A stretch of DNA of 64,000 nt, taken from NCBI GenBank assembly GCA_964481775.1, contig CAYZUX010000003.1, positions 1-64,000 on the forward strand, in the 5' to 3' direction. The position numbers were made by a program, and so were the translations under genes. A model generated the notes under the pieces. It had not been told where the DNA came from, did not search any database, and worked only from the letters and a program-made list of their open reading frames with translations. This document shows, piece after piece, positions 8,297 through 16,041 of this stretch. This DNA comes from OLB16 sp964481775 (GTDB taxonomy: Bacteria; Hinthialibacterota; Hinthialibacteria; OLB16). Position 1 is the first letter of the stretch; each line of letters opens with the position of its first letter.

Positions 8297-10303
8297 ATGA
8301 TTTTCCATATGAAGATCCACATGACCACCAAACGAAGATATATATACCGGTTTGGGATCATCCTCTGTATGGTCCTTATTGGAATCACATGGGCCAGTGA
8401 ACCAATAAGCCCCGGAACCCCTCCCAAACAGAACGATAGCATTGATGCCACGGTTGCCTTTTCTACTGTTTTGCTGAACTGGCCTGAGGTGATTGACAAA
8501 GCCAAGGCCTTCCAGACAACTGACGACAGAAGCTCACGCATCAACGCCGGCGCATCTGAAGCCTGCTCGCTCCCCATCGTCCAACGGGCCAGGCATCTGG
8601 GAGAGGTCGGCCAGAACCGCACCTGGCTGGATGGCAGAAGCCAGGTGTTGGAGGATGAGATTCGGGAAACCTTTGCACTTGCCATGTCGGATTTTGGAGC
8701 TTGCCGTTTGCTTTCAGCGGAACTGCCACTCCTGGCCGCGGGATTCCGATTGACAGGAGATACAAAACTACAGGAACGTATCCTTGCCCAACTGCGTGAA
8801 ATGGTATCCTGGTCCCCCCTTCAACGACCCGGATGGACACTTTACACCCCGGGAAATCGACTCCCGCCAGATGGCAAAGATGGGAACTGGCTGGCCACCG
8901 GATGTGGAATCCGTGCACTCGGCGATACCCTGGAGCTGATGCCAGCCTCATCCATCCCTGAAGACCTTCACGCTGAACTTGTTGCCCTGCTGGAAAAAGA
9001 AGTTGGGAGTATTGTCGACGATTGGCGCACCCAGAGGCCCTGGTTTGTGCGGGATGAAAATCCTGTCACCAACCAGTGGGTCCTGCCGACTGAAGGCCTG
9101 GTGCGTGCTTGCCTGATCCTTGGGAGAACCAGGCACGCTGAAGCGTATGAGCTGGGGGTGACCAATCTCATCAAGGCCCTGGATGCGCACGGACAAAAGG
9201 GGGAGTTCGAGGAAGGTTTTGGATATGCCTCATTCACCATGGAATCTCTGCTCCATGCGGCTCATGCCATGGCTGTCCAGGGAGATCGCCGTGCCTTGGA
9301 TCATCCTTTTCTCCGAAACTTTCCCACCTGGCTGGTTCACCATTTTCAACCCGGCGGGTATGTGATCAACTGTTTCGATGCCGGCCCTGCTTTTAATGCC
9401 GCCGAGAAAATCCGGCCGCTTCTCTCTCTCATCGCATTCTGCACAGGAGATCCCGTGGCCCGCTGGGCGCTCCGTTTCCAGACCCAGGGTCCCTCGGATG
9501 ACCTTGCCGGACTGGCCGCATCGACATTGCCGGAAGCCATACCCAGCGATGCTCCACCCCTCTTTGCTGCTTATGAGAGAGCCACACGAGTGAATTGGCG
9601 GAGTAGTTGGGACCGGGATGCCACCGGTGTCTGGGTACGCGGAGGGCACCCTCTCGATCAACATGACCACCAGGATCGTGGGCATGTGAACTTCATCGTG
9701 CATGGCAAGCCTTTGTTGATCGAGGCAGGAACTCCTTCCTATGATCACAAACGGATGATGACGCATTACTCCTCGTGCCTGGGGCACAATGTGCTTCAAA
9801 TTGGCACACAAATGCCCAAGGAGGAGGGTACGGCGGCGGGCAAGGAGGTCCTGCTTCCCGGTTGGCAGAAAGTGGGGTGCGCCGCTCCTCTCCGTGTGGA
9901 TCTTCTCGGCCCCACCGGGGGTAGTGTGGAAGCTGACTGCTCGGTTTGTTACGAGAACCTGAAATGTTGGAAGCGTCGAGTCACCTGGTCATCCACCGTC
10001 CTCGATGTCACCGATGAGGTTGAGCTTGCCACCGGTACAAACCCGGAGATTCTCACCTTCCGCTGGCATCTGGGAACCGAGGAACCTGTTCGGATCGAAG
10101 CCAGCCGGGCGATCTGGAGGGATGGTGTGATCCAACTTCAGGCCGATGCCCCGATTTTACTCACCCAGACACAGACGCCCGACAACACACTGGAGGGACA
10201 TGATGGGAGTGAAGATCCCAAGAACATTCACACTTGCCTGATAGTGCAAACCAAGGAGGCTGTCAAAAAACTCCGGTTAAGGACTCACCTTCAGCCACAA
10301 TAA
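8297..10303 (+). CDS. Secreted heparinase II/III-like polysaccharide lyase
   Basis: 668 residues. A basic N-terminus followed by a hydrophobic helix (GIILCMVLIGITWAS, about 22-36) indicates export. Residues about 60-400 are helical, as in the alpha/alpha toroid of heparinase II/III and alginate lyases; residues 440-640 are beta-sandwich. The segment at about 448-483 (GGHPLDQHDHQD then GHVNF and LLIEAGTPSYDH) is the family's most recognisable motif, placing conserved His and Asp residues in the active-site region. Such lyases cleave uronic-acid polysaccharides by beta-elimination. Three in-frame ATGs (8297, 8309, 8321) precede the signal segment and none has a strong ribosome binding site. It is the first gene of a run of exported carbohydrate genes. 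The substrate (heparin-like, alginate or other) cannot be decided. Confidence 0.85.
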   Translation: MIFHMKIHMTTKRRYIYRFGIILCMVLIGITWASEPISPGTPPKQNDSIDATVAFSTVLLNWPEVIDKAKAFQTTDDRSSRINAGASEACSLPIVQRARHLGEVGQNRTWLDGRSQVLEDEIRETFALAMSDFGACRLLSAELPLLAAGFRLTGDTKLQERILAQLREMVSWSPLQRPGWTLYTPGNRLPPDGKDGNWLATGCGIRALGDTLELMPASSIPEDLHAELVALLEKEVGSIVDDWRTQRPWFVRDENPVTNQWVLPTEGLVRACLILGRTRHAEAYELGVTNLIKALDAHGQKGEFEEGFGYASFTMESLLHAAHAMAVQGDRRALDHPFLRNFPTWLVHHFQPGGYVINCFDAGPAFNAAEKIRPLLSLIAFCTGDPVARWALRFQTQGPSDDLAGLAASTLPEAIPSDAPPLFAAYERATRVNWRSSWDRDATGVWVRGGHPLDQHDHQDRGHVNFIVHGKPLLIEAGTPSYDHKRMMTHYSSCLGHNVLQIGTQMPKEEGTAAGKEVLLPGWQKVGCAAPLRVDLLGPTGGSVEADCSVCYENLKCWKRRVTWSSTVLDVTDEVELATGTNPEILTFRWHLGTEEPVRIEASRAIWRDGVIQLQADAPILLTQTQTPDNTLEGHDGSEDPKNIHTCLIVQTKEAVKKLRLRTHLQPQ

Positions 10304-10390
10304 TCCCATCTCCCTTCCCCTGGTCCTGCAATTTGTGGGATCTGTGATATATTGATAACAGTGTTTGTTCTATAAGAAAGCGAGATCCGC

Positions 10391-11281
10391 ATGACGAACC
10401 TGAGCAAGAGACACCCCATCGTTCCAGGGGCAATCCTGATCCTCCTCCTGGCACTGCCATCCAGTGCGGAGAGCCTCCGTTTCGATCTGCCTGGTCTCCC
10501 CAAAGATGCCCGTCCCCTGCGTATGATCCAGATCCCGGCTGGCTCTTTCGAGATGGGGTCGGTGACCGAGGGTGATTTTCCTCTCGAGGATGAATCCCCC
10601 CTTCACAAGGTGACCATCAACTATGACTTCTATATGGGAGAAACCGAGGTTACCCAGGCCCAATGGGTAGCGGTCATGGGTGGTCTACCGGATGAGCTTT
10701 TGGAAACTCCCTTTGGTGAAGGAGATGATTACCCCATCTATGATGTTTCCTGGACCGATATCTGCGGGCCAGATGGGTTTCTGGAGAGACTCAATGCCCG
10801 AACCCAGGGGCATTTCCGTCTGCCCTCGGAGTCGGAATGGGAATATGCCTGCCGGGCAGGCACCGATACGACCTTCTGGTATGGTGACACCGCGGAATGT
10901 GAACTGGACCTCTCGAACTGCCTGGCAGAGAATGCCCATGGATTCCGCTCCAGCCACATGTGGTTTGGATGGAGCAATGGTTCGAACCGGTTTCCCAAAG
11001 GGACCAAGCCTGTCGCCCAGTTATCTCCCAATCCCTTCGGGTTATACGACATGCATGGGAATGTGTGGGAGTGGTGCCAGGACTGGTATGATGACACCTA
11101 TGCCGGAAAACCCACGGATGGCCGGGCCAACGAGCAACCTGGCATCCTCAGGATGCGGGTTTTTCGCGGGGGACACTGGGGGGACATCGCCTGGTATTGC
11201 CGTTCTTCTTCACGTTCCTACTGTGACCCGGAGGACCGTAGCGCGATCCGTGGATTCAGACTGGTCTGGACGAAGGAGTAG
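10391..11281 (+). CDS. Secreted formylglycine-generating-enzyme (SUMF1/FGE) family protein
   Basis: 296 residues with a Sec signal peptide (AILILLLALPSSAES, about 15-29). The FGE-sulfatase domain covers about 40-296: IPAGSFEMGS, ETEVTQAQWVAVMG, RLPSESEWEYACRAG, DMHGNVWEWCQDWY, FRGGHWG and a final GFRLVW. True FGEs convert an active-site Cys of sulfatases to formylglycine with a pair of catalytic cysteines in the C-terminal region. Here WYCRSS then SYC supplies the common second cysteine, but the first one expected directly after the RGG turn is replaced by a Gly-Asp segment, so enzymatic FGE activity is doubtful. No sulfatase gene is in the window. It sits 87 bases behind the heparinase-like gene, in the same direction, and may be co-transcribed. 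Confidence 0.85.
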   Translation: MTNLSKRHPIVPGAILILLLALPSSAESLRFDLPGLPKDARPLRMIQIPAGSFEMGSVTEGDFPLEDESPLHKVTINYDFYMGETEVTQAQWVAVMGGLPDELLETPFGEGDDYPIYDVSWTDICGPDGFLERLNARTQGHFRLPSESEWEYACRAGTDTTFWYGDTAECELDLSNCLAENAHGFRSSHMWFGWSNGSNRFPKGTKPVAQLSPNPFGLYDMHGNVWEWCQDWYDDTYAGKPTDGRANEQPGILRMRVFRGGHWGDIAWYCRSSSRSYCDPEDRSAIRGFRLVWTKE

Positions 11282-11284
11282 AAT

Positions 11285-12694
11285 CTACTTCCCCCACCCT
11301 TTCACCACGAGGCTCTTCATTTCAACCTCTCCATTTAGCGGCTCAAGGGATACCCCGCCTTGGGGGTAATCGTAGATCCGCATCGTCAGACAGTAAGCAT
11401 CATTCACAAAGCACTCGCAGACTGTCCCCATCACAAAGAGCCGTACATCCACGGGCTTTGTTCCATCCAGATCTGCGGAACACTTGTACGAAACCTGTTT
11501 CCCCCCAAGTTCGATCTCACATGCCTTGAAATCGACAGATAACCGGTAACCCGCCGAAGGGTCTTCTTCGGGTTGACGGAAGACAAGAACTGCCTTCGCT
11601 CCAGATGACGCGGGATGAATCTGGCCATGCAGCATGTAATCGGGGGGCACTTCGAGCCTCTGCCCTGGAGAAAGATGGTTGGGCACACCCATCACCGGGT
11701 TGTCGAAAGCCGCGATGACCTCATGGACCGGGCGCTCACGGAGACAGCCTTGGCCATCGGCATAAAGCTCGCGCGGCATACACAGGACACCCCCCCACTG
11801 GCCTTGGCCTGCATCATGATCGCCCTCACGGTGCCCGATCCATCCCATGAGAATGCGTCGTTTCCCATCGAAAAGGGTCTTTGGCACAAAGAGCTCACCC
11901 CACTCATAGGGGATCATTTCCGGACAGTAGGGACCCGCCACCTTGTCTGATTTGGTGTAATGACGGTCCGCGCCGAGAAGGTACCAGTGTGGCCCCATCT
12001 CGAAGAGATGCGGACAATCGCCTGAGACTGCCTTGGGATAGACCAGAAGCGGATTATGTGGTTGCCAATGATTCAGATCGGTAGAGACATACAACCCGAA
12101 GGCAGGCGAGGATCCATCTGCCAGGGCCGCATGGAGCAACATCCACCACTTCCCCTCCCCCGCATTCCAGAATACCTCCGGATCGCGGAAAGCCTGGTGG
12201 TGGTAGATCAACTTGTCATCGATGGGGCCATTGACCGGCTTGCTCCAGTAGATCTTACCATCCGCATAGAAGGTGTTCTCCGGGTGCTTGCTCCATGCGA
12301 TCAGATCCTGGCTGGTGGCCATCATCACTTTCTGATCGCCGAGTGGGTCGGCGCTGTTCTTACCGGTGTAAAAGAGGAAAAAGGTCCTTTGGTGTTCAAT
12401 AATGCTGCCTGTCCAGCAGCTCTCCCCATCTGGAGAGGTGCTTCCCTCCCCTTTCTGGAGCGCATCCGGGAGTGGTTCCCAATGAAGGAGATCGCGGCTG
12501 GCGAGATGCCCCCAACTGGACCCTTTCAGGTAGAAAAGATGGTAGGTCCCCTCCCAGAAGTAGGGGATGGTGTCACCCAATACCCCATCCTTGGGCTGGA
12601 AATGCAGCAGATCGGGGGGAGTTTGGGGTTCTCCCGCTACAGCAGAAAGAGCGCATAAAAGAACCAAGAGGGTCGTTACGAACCGTTGACGCAT
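11285..12694 (-). CDS. Secreted GH32-like (invertase/levanase-type) five-bladed propeller glycosidase
   Basis: 469 residues from ATG at 12694; this start has AGGAG about 13 bases upstream and leads straight into a signal peptide (FVTTLLVLLCALSAVAG). An in-frame TTG at 12733 is less likely. Beta-propeller motifs follow in GH32 order: GDTIPYF with an aromatic-rich WEGTYHLFY strand near 40-55 (site of the nucleophile Asp), FRDPEVF near 168 (transition-state Asp) and GDCPHLFE near 226, where GH32 enzymes normally have Glu-Cys-Pro. The acid/base Glu therefore appears replaced by Asp, or the neighbouring Glu takes over. GH32 enzymes hydrolyse beta-fructosides; related clan-J and GH43-type propellers act on arabinosides. 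Activity on fructan is an inference. It is divergent from the PQQ-propeller gene with only 49 bases between. Confidence 0.75.
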   Translation of the reverse strand: MRQRFVTTLLVLLCALSAVAGEPQTPPDLLHFQPKDGVLGDTIPYFWEGTYHLFYLKGSSWGHLASRDLLHWEPLPDALQKGEGSTSPDGESCWTGSIIEHQRTFFLFYTGKNSADPLGDQKVMMATSQDLIAWSKHPENTFYADGKIYWSKPVNGPIDDKLIYHHQAFRDPEVFWNAGEGKWWMLLHAALADGSSPAFGLYVSTDLNHWQPHNPLLVYPKAVSGDCPHLFEMGPHWYLLGADRHYTKSDKVAGPYCPEMIPYEWGELFVPKTLFDGKRRILMGWIGHREGDHDAGQGQWGGVLCMPRELYADGQGCLRERPVHEVIAAFDNPVMGVPNHLSPGQRLEVPPDYMLHGQIHPASSGAKAVLVFRQPEEDPSAGYRLSVDFKACEIELGGKQVSYKCSADLDGTKPVDVRLFVMGTVCECFVNDAYCLTMRIYDYPQGGVSLEPLNGEVEMKSLVVKGWGK

Positions 12695-12743
12695 CGGTCT
12701 CACTGTTCTCCTGAGGATCGAATGATGGCACAATCATCTTCTC

Positions 12744-14231
12744 ATGATCCAGCTCCTCTGTCTGTCTCTTTGGACATTCCTTTTCTTTTCACCACCACTC
12801 CAGGCGGGGGATCAACCCCAATGGGGGCAACTTCATTCGCGGAATATGGTTTCCAGCGAGACCGGACTCCCCACCACCTTCGATCCTGAAAGCGGGCTGA
12901 ACATCAAGTGGTCGGTGGAACTCGGTCAGAACTCCTACTCCACGCCCATTATCTCCCAGGGCAAGGTCCTTGTTGGAACCGACAACTCAATACCACGCGA
13001 CCCGAAATGGGAGGGAGACCGTGCGGTCCTGCTCTGCCTGTCCGAGAAGGATGGCTCCCTCCTCTGGCATCTACCGATCCCCAAGTTCACGGATTACCAG
13101 GATTGGCCAGGGATCGGCCTGGTGACTGTACCCTCGGTCGAGGAGGACCGGATCTACATGCTCACCAACCGGTGCGAGGTCATGTGCCTTGACCTTAATG
13201 GCCTGGCGGATGGGAATGATGGACCATACAAGGATGAATCCACCTATCTCTCTCCTCCGGGGGAGCAAATCGAGTTGGGGCCTTTGGATGGAGACATCCT
13301 GTGGGTGACCAGCCTGATCGAGAAGCTGGGGGTTCATCCGCATGATGCGACCCATGGCTCGGTTCTTATCAAGGACAATCGGCTGTATGTCTGCACCTCC
13401 AATGGAGTCGATGCCTATCACAAGTACATTCCCTCGCTGGAGGCTCCCGGGATCGCAGTTCTCGACAAGGCGACTGGGAGGATAGTGGGTGTCGATGGGG
13501 AGAACATGGGGCCGCGCACGGTGCATTGTACCTGGTCTTCGCCCTCCTATGGACTGGTGAATGGAAAGGGGCTGATCTGCTTTGGGGGAGGGGATGGTGT
13601 CTGCTATGGCTTCGAACCTGTGCCCGAGGTGATCGCCGCCACAGAGACCACGGTTCTCCGGCGAGTCTGGCGGTTCGATTGCGATCCGGAAGGCCCCAAG
13701 GAGAATGTTCACCAGTACAAAGGGAACCTCAAGGTCAGCCCGAGTAATATCACCGGGATGCCGGTCTTTGTGGATGGATGGGTGTATGTCGAGGCAGGGG
13801 GCGATCTCTGGCATGGCAAGACCGAGGTCTGGCTGAAGTGCATCGATGCCTCACAAACCGGGACAGTTACCCGGAGCGCAGAGGTTTGGTCCTATCCCCT
13901 GGTAGATCACTGTATGTCCACTCCTGCGGTGACAGATGATCTCGTGTTCATCGGCGACTGTGGGCACACCATTCACTGTATCGACAGGAAGACAGGTCAG
14001 GGTTGCTGGACACAGGATGCGGGTGGGGAGATCTGGGGATCGCCCCTGGTGGCGGATGGAAGGGTCTACATCGGCGCGAGGAGTGGAGATTTCTGGATTT
14101 TCGCGGCGAAGAGAGAGAAGAAAGTCCTTTCCCATATCGACATGAAGGCCCCTGTCCAGGGCACCCCCAGCGCCGCGAATGGGGTTCTCTATGTCGCTTC
14201 GATGAACCGGTTATATGCGGTTTCCAAGTAG
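12744..14231 (+). CDS. Secreted PQQ-like beta-propeller protein
   Basis: 495 residues with a signal peptide (LCLSLWTFLFFSPPLQAG). The rest is a repeating beta-propeller: WSVELGQNSYSTPII, GKVLVGTDN, HIKDNRLYVCTSNG-type blades, and near the end GEIWGSPLVADGRVYIGARSG and GTPSAANGVLYVASM, the standard PQQ/quinoprotein repeat with Trp docking motifs. No dehydrogenase catalytic residues or c-type haem (CxxCH) site can be seen, so it is a propeller scaffold rather than a proven quinoprotein enzyme. Such proteins are abundant in Planctomycetes-like bacteria; their role is mostly unknown. A second member of the same type lies at 55300-56607. Confidence 0.8.
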   Translation: MIQLLCLSLWTFLFFSPPLQAGDQPQWGQLHSRNMVSSETGLPTTFDPESGLNIKWSVELGQNSYSTPIISQGKVLVGTDNSIPRDPKWEGDRAVLLCLSEKDGSLLWHLPIPKFTDYQDWPGIGLVTVPSVEEDRIYMLTNRCEVMCLDLNGLADGNDGPYKDESTYLSPPGEQIELGPLDGDILWVTSLIEKLGVHPHDATHGSVLIKDNRLYVCTSNGVDAYHKYIPSLEAPGIAVLDKATGRIVGVDGENMGPRTVHCTWSSPSYGLVNGKGLICFGGGDGVCYGFEPVPEVIAATETTVLRRVWRFDCDPEGPKENVHQYKGNLKVSPSNITGMPVFVDGWVYVEAGGDLWHGKTEVWLKCIDASQTGTVTRSAEVWSYPLVDHCMSTPAVTDDLVFIGDCGHTIHCIDRKTGQGCWTQDAGGEIWGSPLVADGRVYIGARSGDFWIFAAKREKKVLSHIDMKAPVQGTPSAANGVLYVASMNRLYAVSK

Positions 14232-14308
14232 CCCCAAGCAACCTACCCCAACGAGAGTAATTCCTTCAAATCTTCAATACGTAAATCGGTTTATGAATGA
14301 CTCTATCA

Positions 14309-14337
14309 TTGACGGGTCCGGTTCACTTCGGTATGAT
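14309..14337 (+). promoter_or_regulatory. Sigma-70-type promoter for the pseudopilin pair
   Basis: TTGACG (14309-14314) and TATGAT (14332-14337) are separated by exactly 17 bases. Each hexamer matches the consensus in five of six positions. It lies about 80 bases before the first pseudopilin start. No sigma-54 type -24/-12 element is visible here. Confidence 0.55.
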
Positions 14338-14418
14338 TCCACTCATCTAGTTTCTTCAGAAAATGGCTCCCGGTTTGATCTGAAGGACGGAATCATCGCC
14401 AGCTGAGGGAATCGTCCC

Positions 14419-15090
14419 ATGAGTATTCCTAAACCTTTGAATCCCAAAGGATTCACCCTGATCGAGCTACTCATTGTCATCGCCATCATCCTGATCCTGA
14501 TCTCCATTGCTTTGCCCAATTTCCTGGAGGCTCAACTGCGTGCCAAGGTGGTCAAAGCCCGAGGGGAGATGCGCGGCTTGGGTGAAGCAACAGGTGCTTA
14601 CTTCAACGACTGGAAGATCGATCCCAACGTGGATAATGCAATTGTGTCAGAGCCAAACCGCAGCCGGATCTGGTGGGGATATGCTTCTCATCGTTTGACT
14701 ACTCCGGTTACCTACATTAAAAAGATTCCAGTAGATGCATTCCCGGACAGTGAGCAGACTCTGTTATGGGGATGGACTGGGATTAATCCAAGAAATGGCA
14801 TTTGGAACGCGCCTTACCTGGTGGTAGTCCGAGTAAAAACACCCAATGACAAACCACCGAGAGAGCTCTGGCACTTCCGTCCATTTGGAATCAGTGCCAG
14901 CCCGAATGTGGGAGGGATGGATCCGATGACCTGGCAACAATTGGGGATTGCACCCTGGGTTTATTTCAGTGCAGGCCCTGATTTATCTGCAACACTCACC
15001 TATTTGGGAGTGGGTGGCAAGGTCTTCGCCACCTACAATCCCACCAACGGTACCCAATCCAAGGGAGACATTTGGGTCGGGGGCTACTAA
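14419..15090 (+). CDS. Type II secretion/type IV pilin-like pseudopilin, copy 1
   Basis: 223 residues. A short basic leader ends MSIPKPLNPKG, cut before FTLIE: the prepilin peptidase site with Glu at mature position 5. It is followed by a hydrophobic helix (about 12-35) and LPNFLEAQ, typical of GspG-like pseudopilins of Sumerlaeota/Hydrogenedentota-type genomes. The C-terminal globular part (about 60-223) is rich in aromatics and shared with the next gene. Pseudopilins polymerise in the periplasm and drive secretion or form pili. A sigma-70-like promoter lies upstream. It is followed after 47 bases by a close paralogue, evidently a tandem duplication. No other secretion genes are adjacent. 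Confidence 0.85.
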   Translation: MSIPKPLNPKGFTLIELLIVIAIILILISIALPNFLEAQLRAKVVKARGEMRGLGEATGAYFNDWKIDPNVDNAIVSEPNRSRIWWGYASHRLTTPVTYIKKIPVDAFPDSEQTLLWGWTGINPRNGIWNAPYLVVVRVKTPNDKPPRELWHFRPFGISASPNVGGMDPMTWQQLGIAPWVYFSAGPDLSATLTYLGVGGKVFATYNPTNGTQSKGDIWVGGY

Positions 15091-15137
15091 TACGGACGTT
15101 GAACAAAATATCCATCATCCATTCGGAGGTTTTTTTT

Positions 15138-15812
15138 GTGTTCAAGAACAAAATGAAGTTATTCAAAGGATTCACACTGATCGAGCTTCTCATTGTCATC
15201 GCCATCATCCTGATCCTGATCTCCATTGCTTTGCCAAATTTCCTGGAGGCTCAGTTGCGCGCCAAGGTGGTTAAAGCACGTGGTGAAATGCGCGGTTTGG
15301 GGCAGGCGACTGGCGCTTACTTCAATGACTTCAAAACCGATCCTGATGTGGACAACCTGGCGATCAAGAGTGAACCAAACCGTAGCCGTGTCTGGTGGGG
15401 ATTTGCCTCTCACAGACTGACCACGCCAACCGCTTACATCAAGAAGATCCCGACGGATATGTTCCCTGATGCCAATAAAGTGCTGCTCCATGGATGGACA
15501 ACAGGGGCACCCGGCAATGGGACTTGGAATTCCCCCTACCTGGTGATCGTTCGAGTGAAGACACCCAATGATAAACCTCCCAGGGAATTGTGGCACTTCC
15601 GTCCCTTTGGAAACAGCGCCACTCCACCAGTAGGAGGAATGGATCCCCAGAGCTGGCAGGCGCTCGGTATCGCGCCATGGGTTTACTACAGCGCCGGGCC
15701 AGACATGTCAGCGACTCTCGCATGGCTGGGAGTCGGGGGCAGGGTCTTCGCCACCTACAATCCCACCAATGGAACCATGTCTACAGGCGACATCTGGATG
15801 GGGGGGTATTAA
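15138..15812 (+). CDS. Pseudopilin, copy 2 (tandem paralogue)
   Basis: 224 residues from GTG at 15138, chosen because GGAGG lies 8 bases upstream; an in-frame ATG at 15153 is 23 bases from it and an earlier TTG would start inside the previous gene. The leader is FKNKMKLFKG followed by FTLIE and the same hydrophobic helix as copy 1. By eye the two proteins agree at well over two thirds of positions: the helix and next 40 residues are nearly identical, and the C-terminal segments KTPNDKPPRELWHFRPFG and VFATYNPTNGT are shared. Differences cluster in exposed loops (about 60-125). The pair probably serves as alternative or co-assembled subunits. A repeat element begins two bases after its stop codon. 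Confidence 0.85.
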   Translation: MFKNKMKLFKGFTLIELLIVIAIILILISIALPNFLEAQLRAKVVKARGEMRGLGQATGAYFNDFKTDPDVDNLAIKSEPNRSRVWWGFASHRLTTPTAYIKKIPTDMFPDANKVLLHGWTTGAPGNGTWNSPYLVIVRVKTPNDKPPRELWHFRPFGNSATPPVGGMDPQSWQALGIAPWVYYSAGPDMSATLAWLGVGGRVFATYNPTNGTMSTGDIWMGGY

Positions 15813-15813
15813 C

Positions 15814-16041
15814 AATAAGGAGTAGCGAATTTATTCACTTTGTATCTCTCCTGCGAATGAATTCGCTACTCCAGCTCGCTGGGATGGGAATCTCTTCTCG
15901 TTCCAGCGAATCAAAGGGCCTATTACGAATAAGGAGTGGCGAATTTATTCGCTTCGTATCTCTCCTGCGAATGAATTCGCTACTCCAGCTCGCTGGGATG
16001 GAAATCTCTTCTCGTTCCAGCGAATCAACAAGCCTAATACG
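15814..16041. repeat. Two tandem 114-bp units, each with two hairpins
   Basis: Unit 1 (15814-15927) and unit 2 (15928-16041) are almost identical direct repeats. Each holds an inverted repeat of the dispersed GGAGTRGCGAATTTATTC family (15819-15872 and 15933-15986) and a second hairpin with arms CGCTGG/CCAGCG (15877-15908 and its copy 114 bases on). The second unit ends inside the last codons and stop (16034-16036) of the gene on the minus strand. Confidence 0.9.

Noticed and set aside
14232..14418. Sigma-54 promoter for the pseudopilins
   Set aside because: No TGGC-N8-TGC type -24/-12 element could be found; a sigma-70-like pair is present instead.
15814..16041. CRISPR-like tandem repeat
   Set aside because: Only two units of 114 bases with no spacers between them and internal hairpins; no cas genes nearby.
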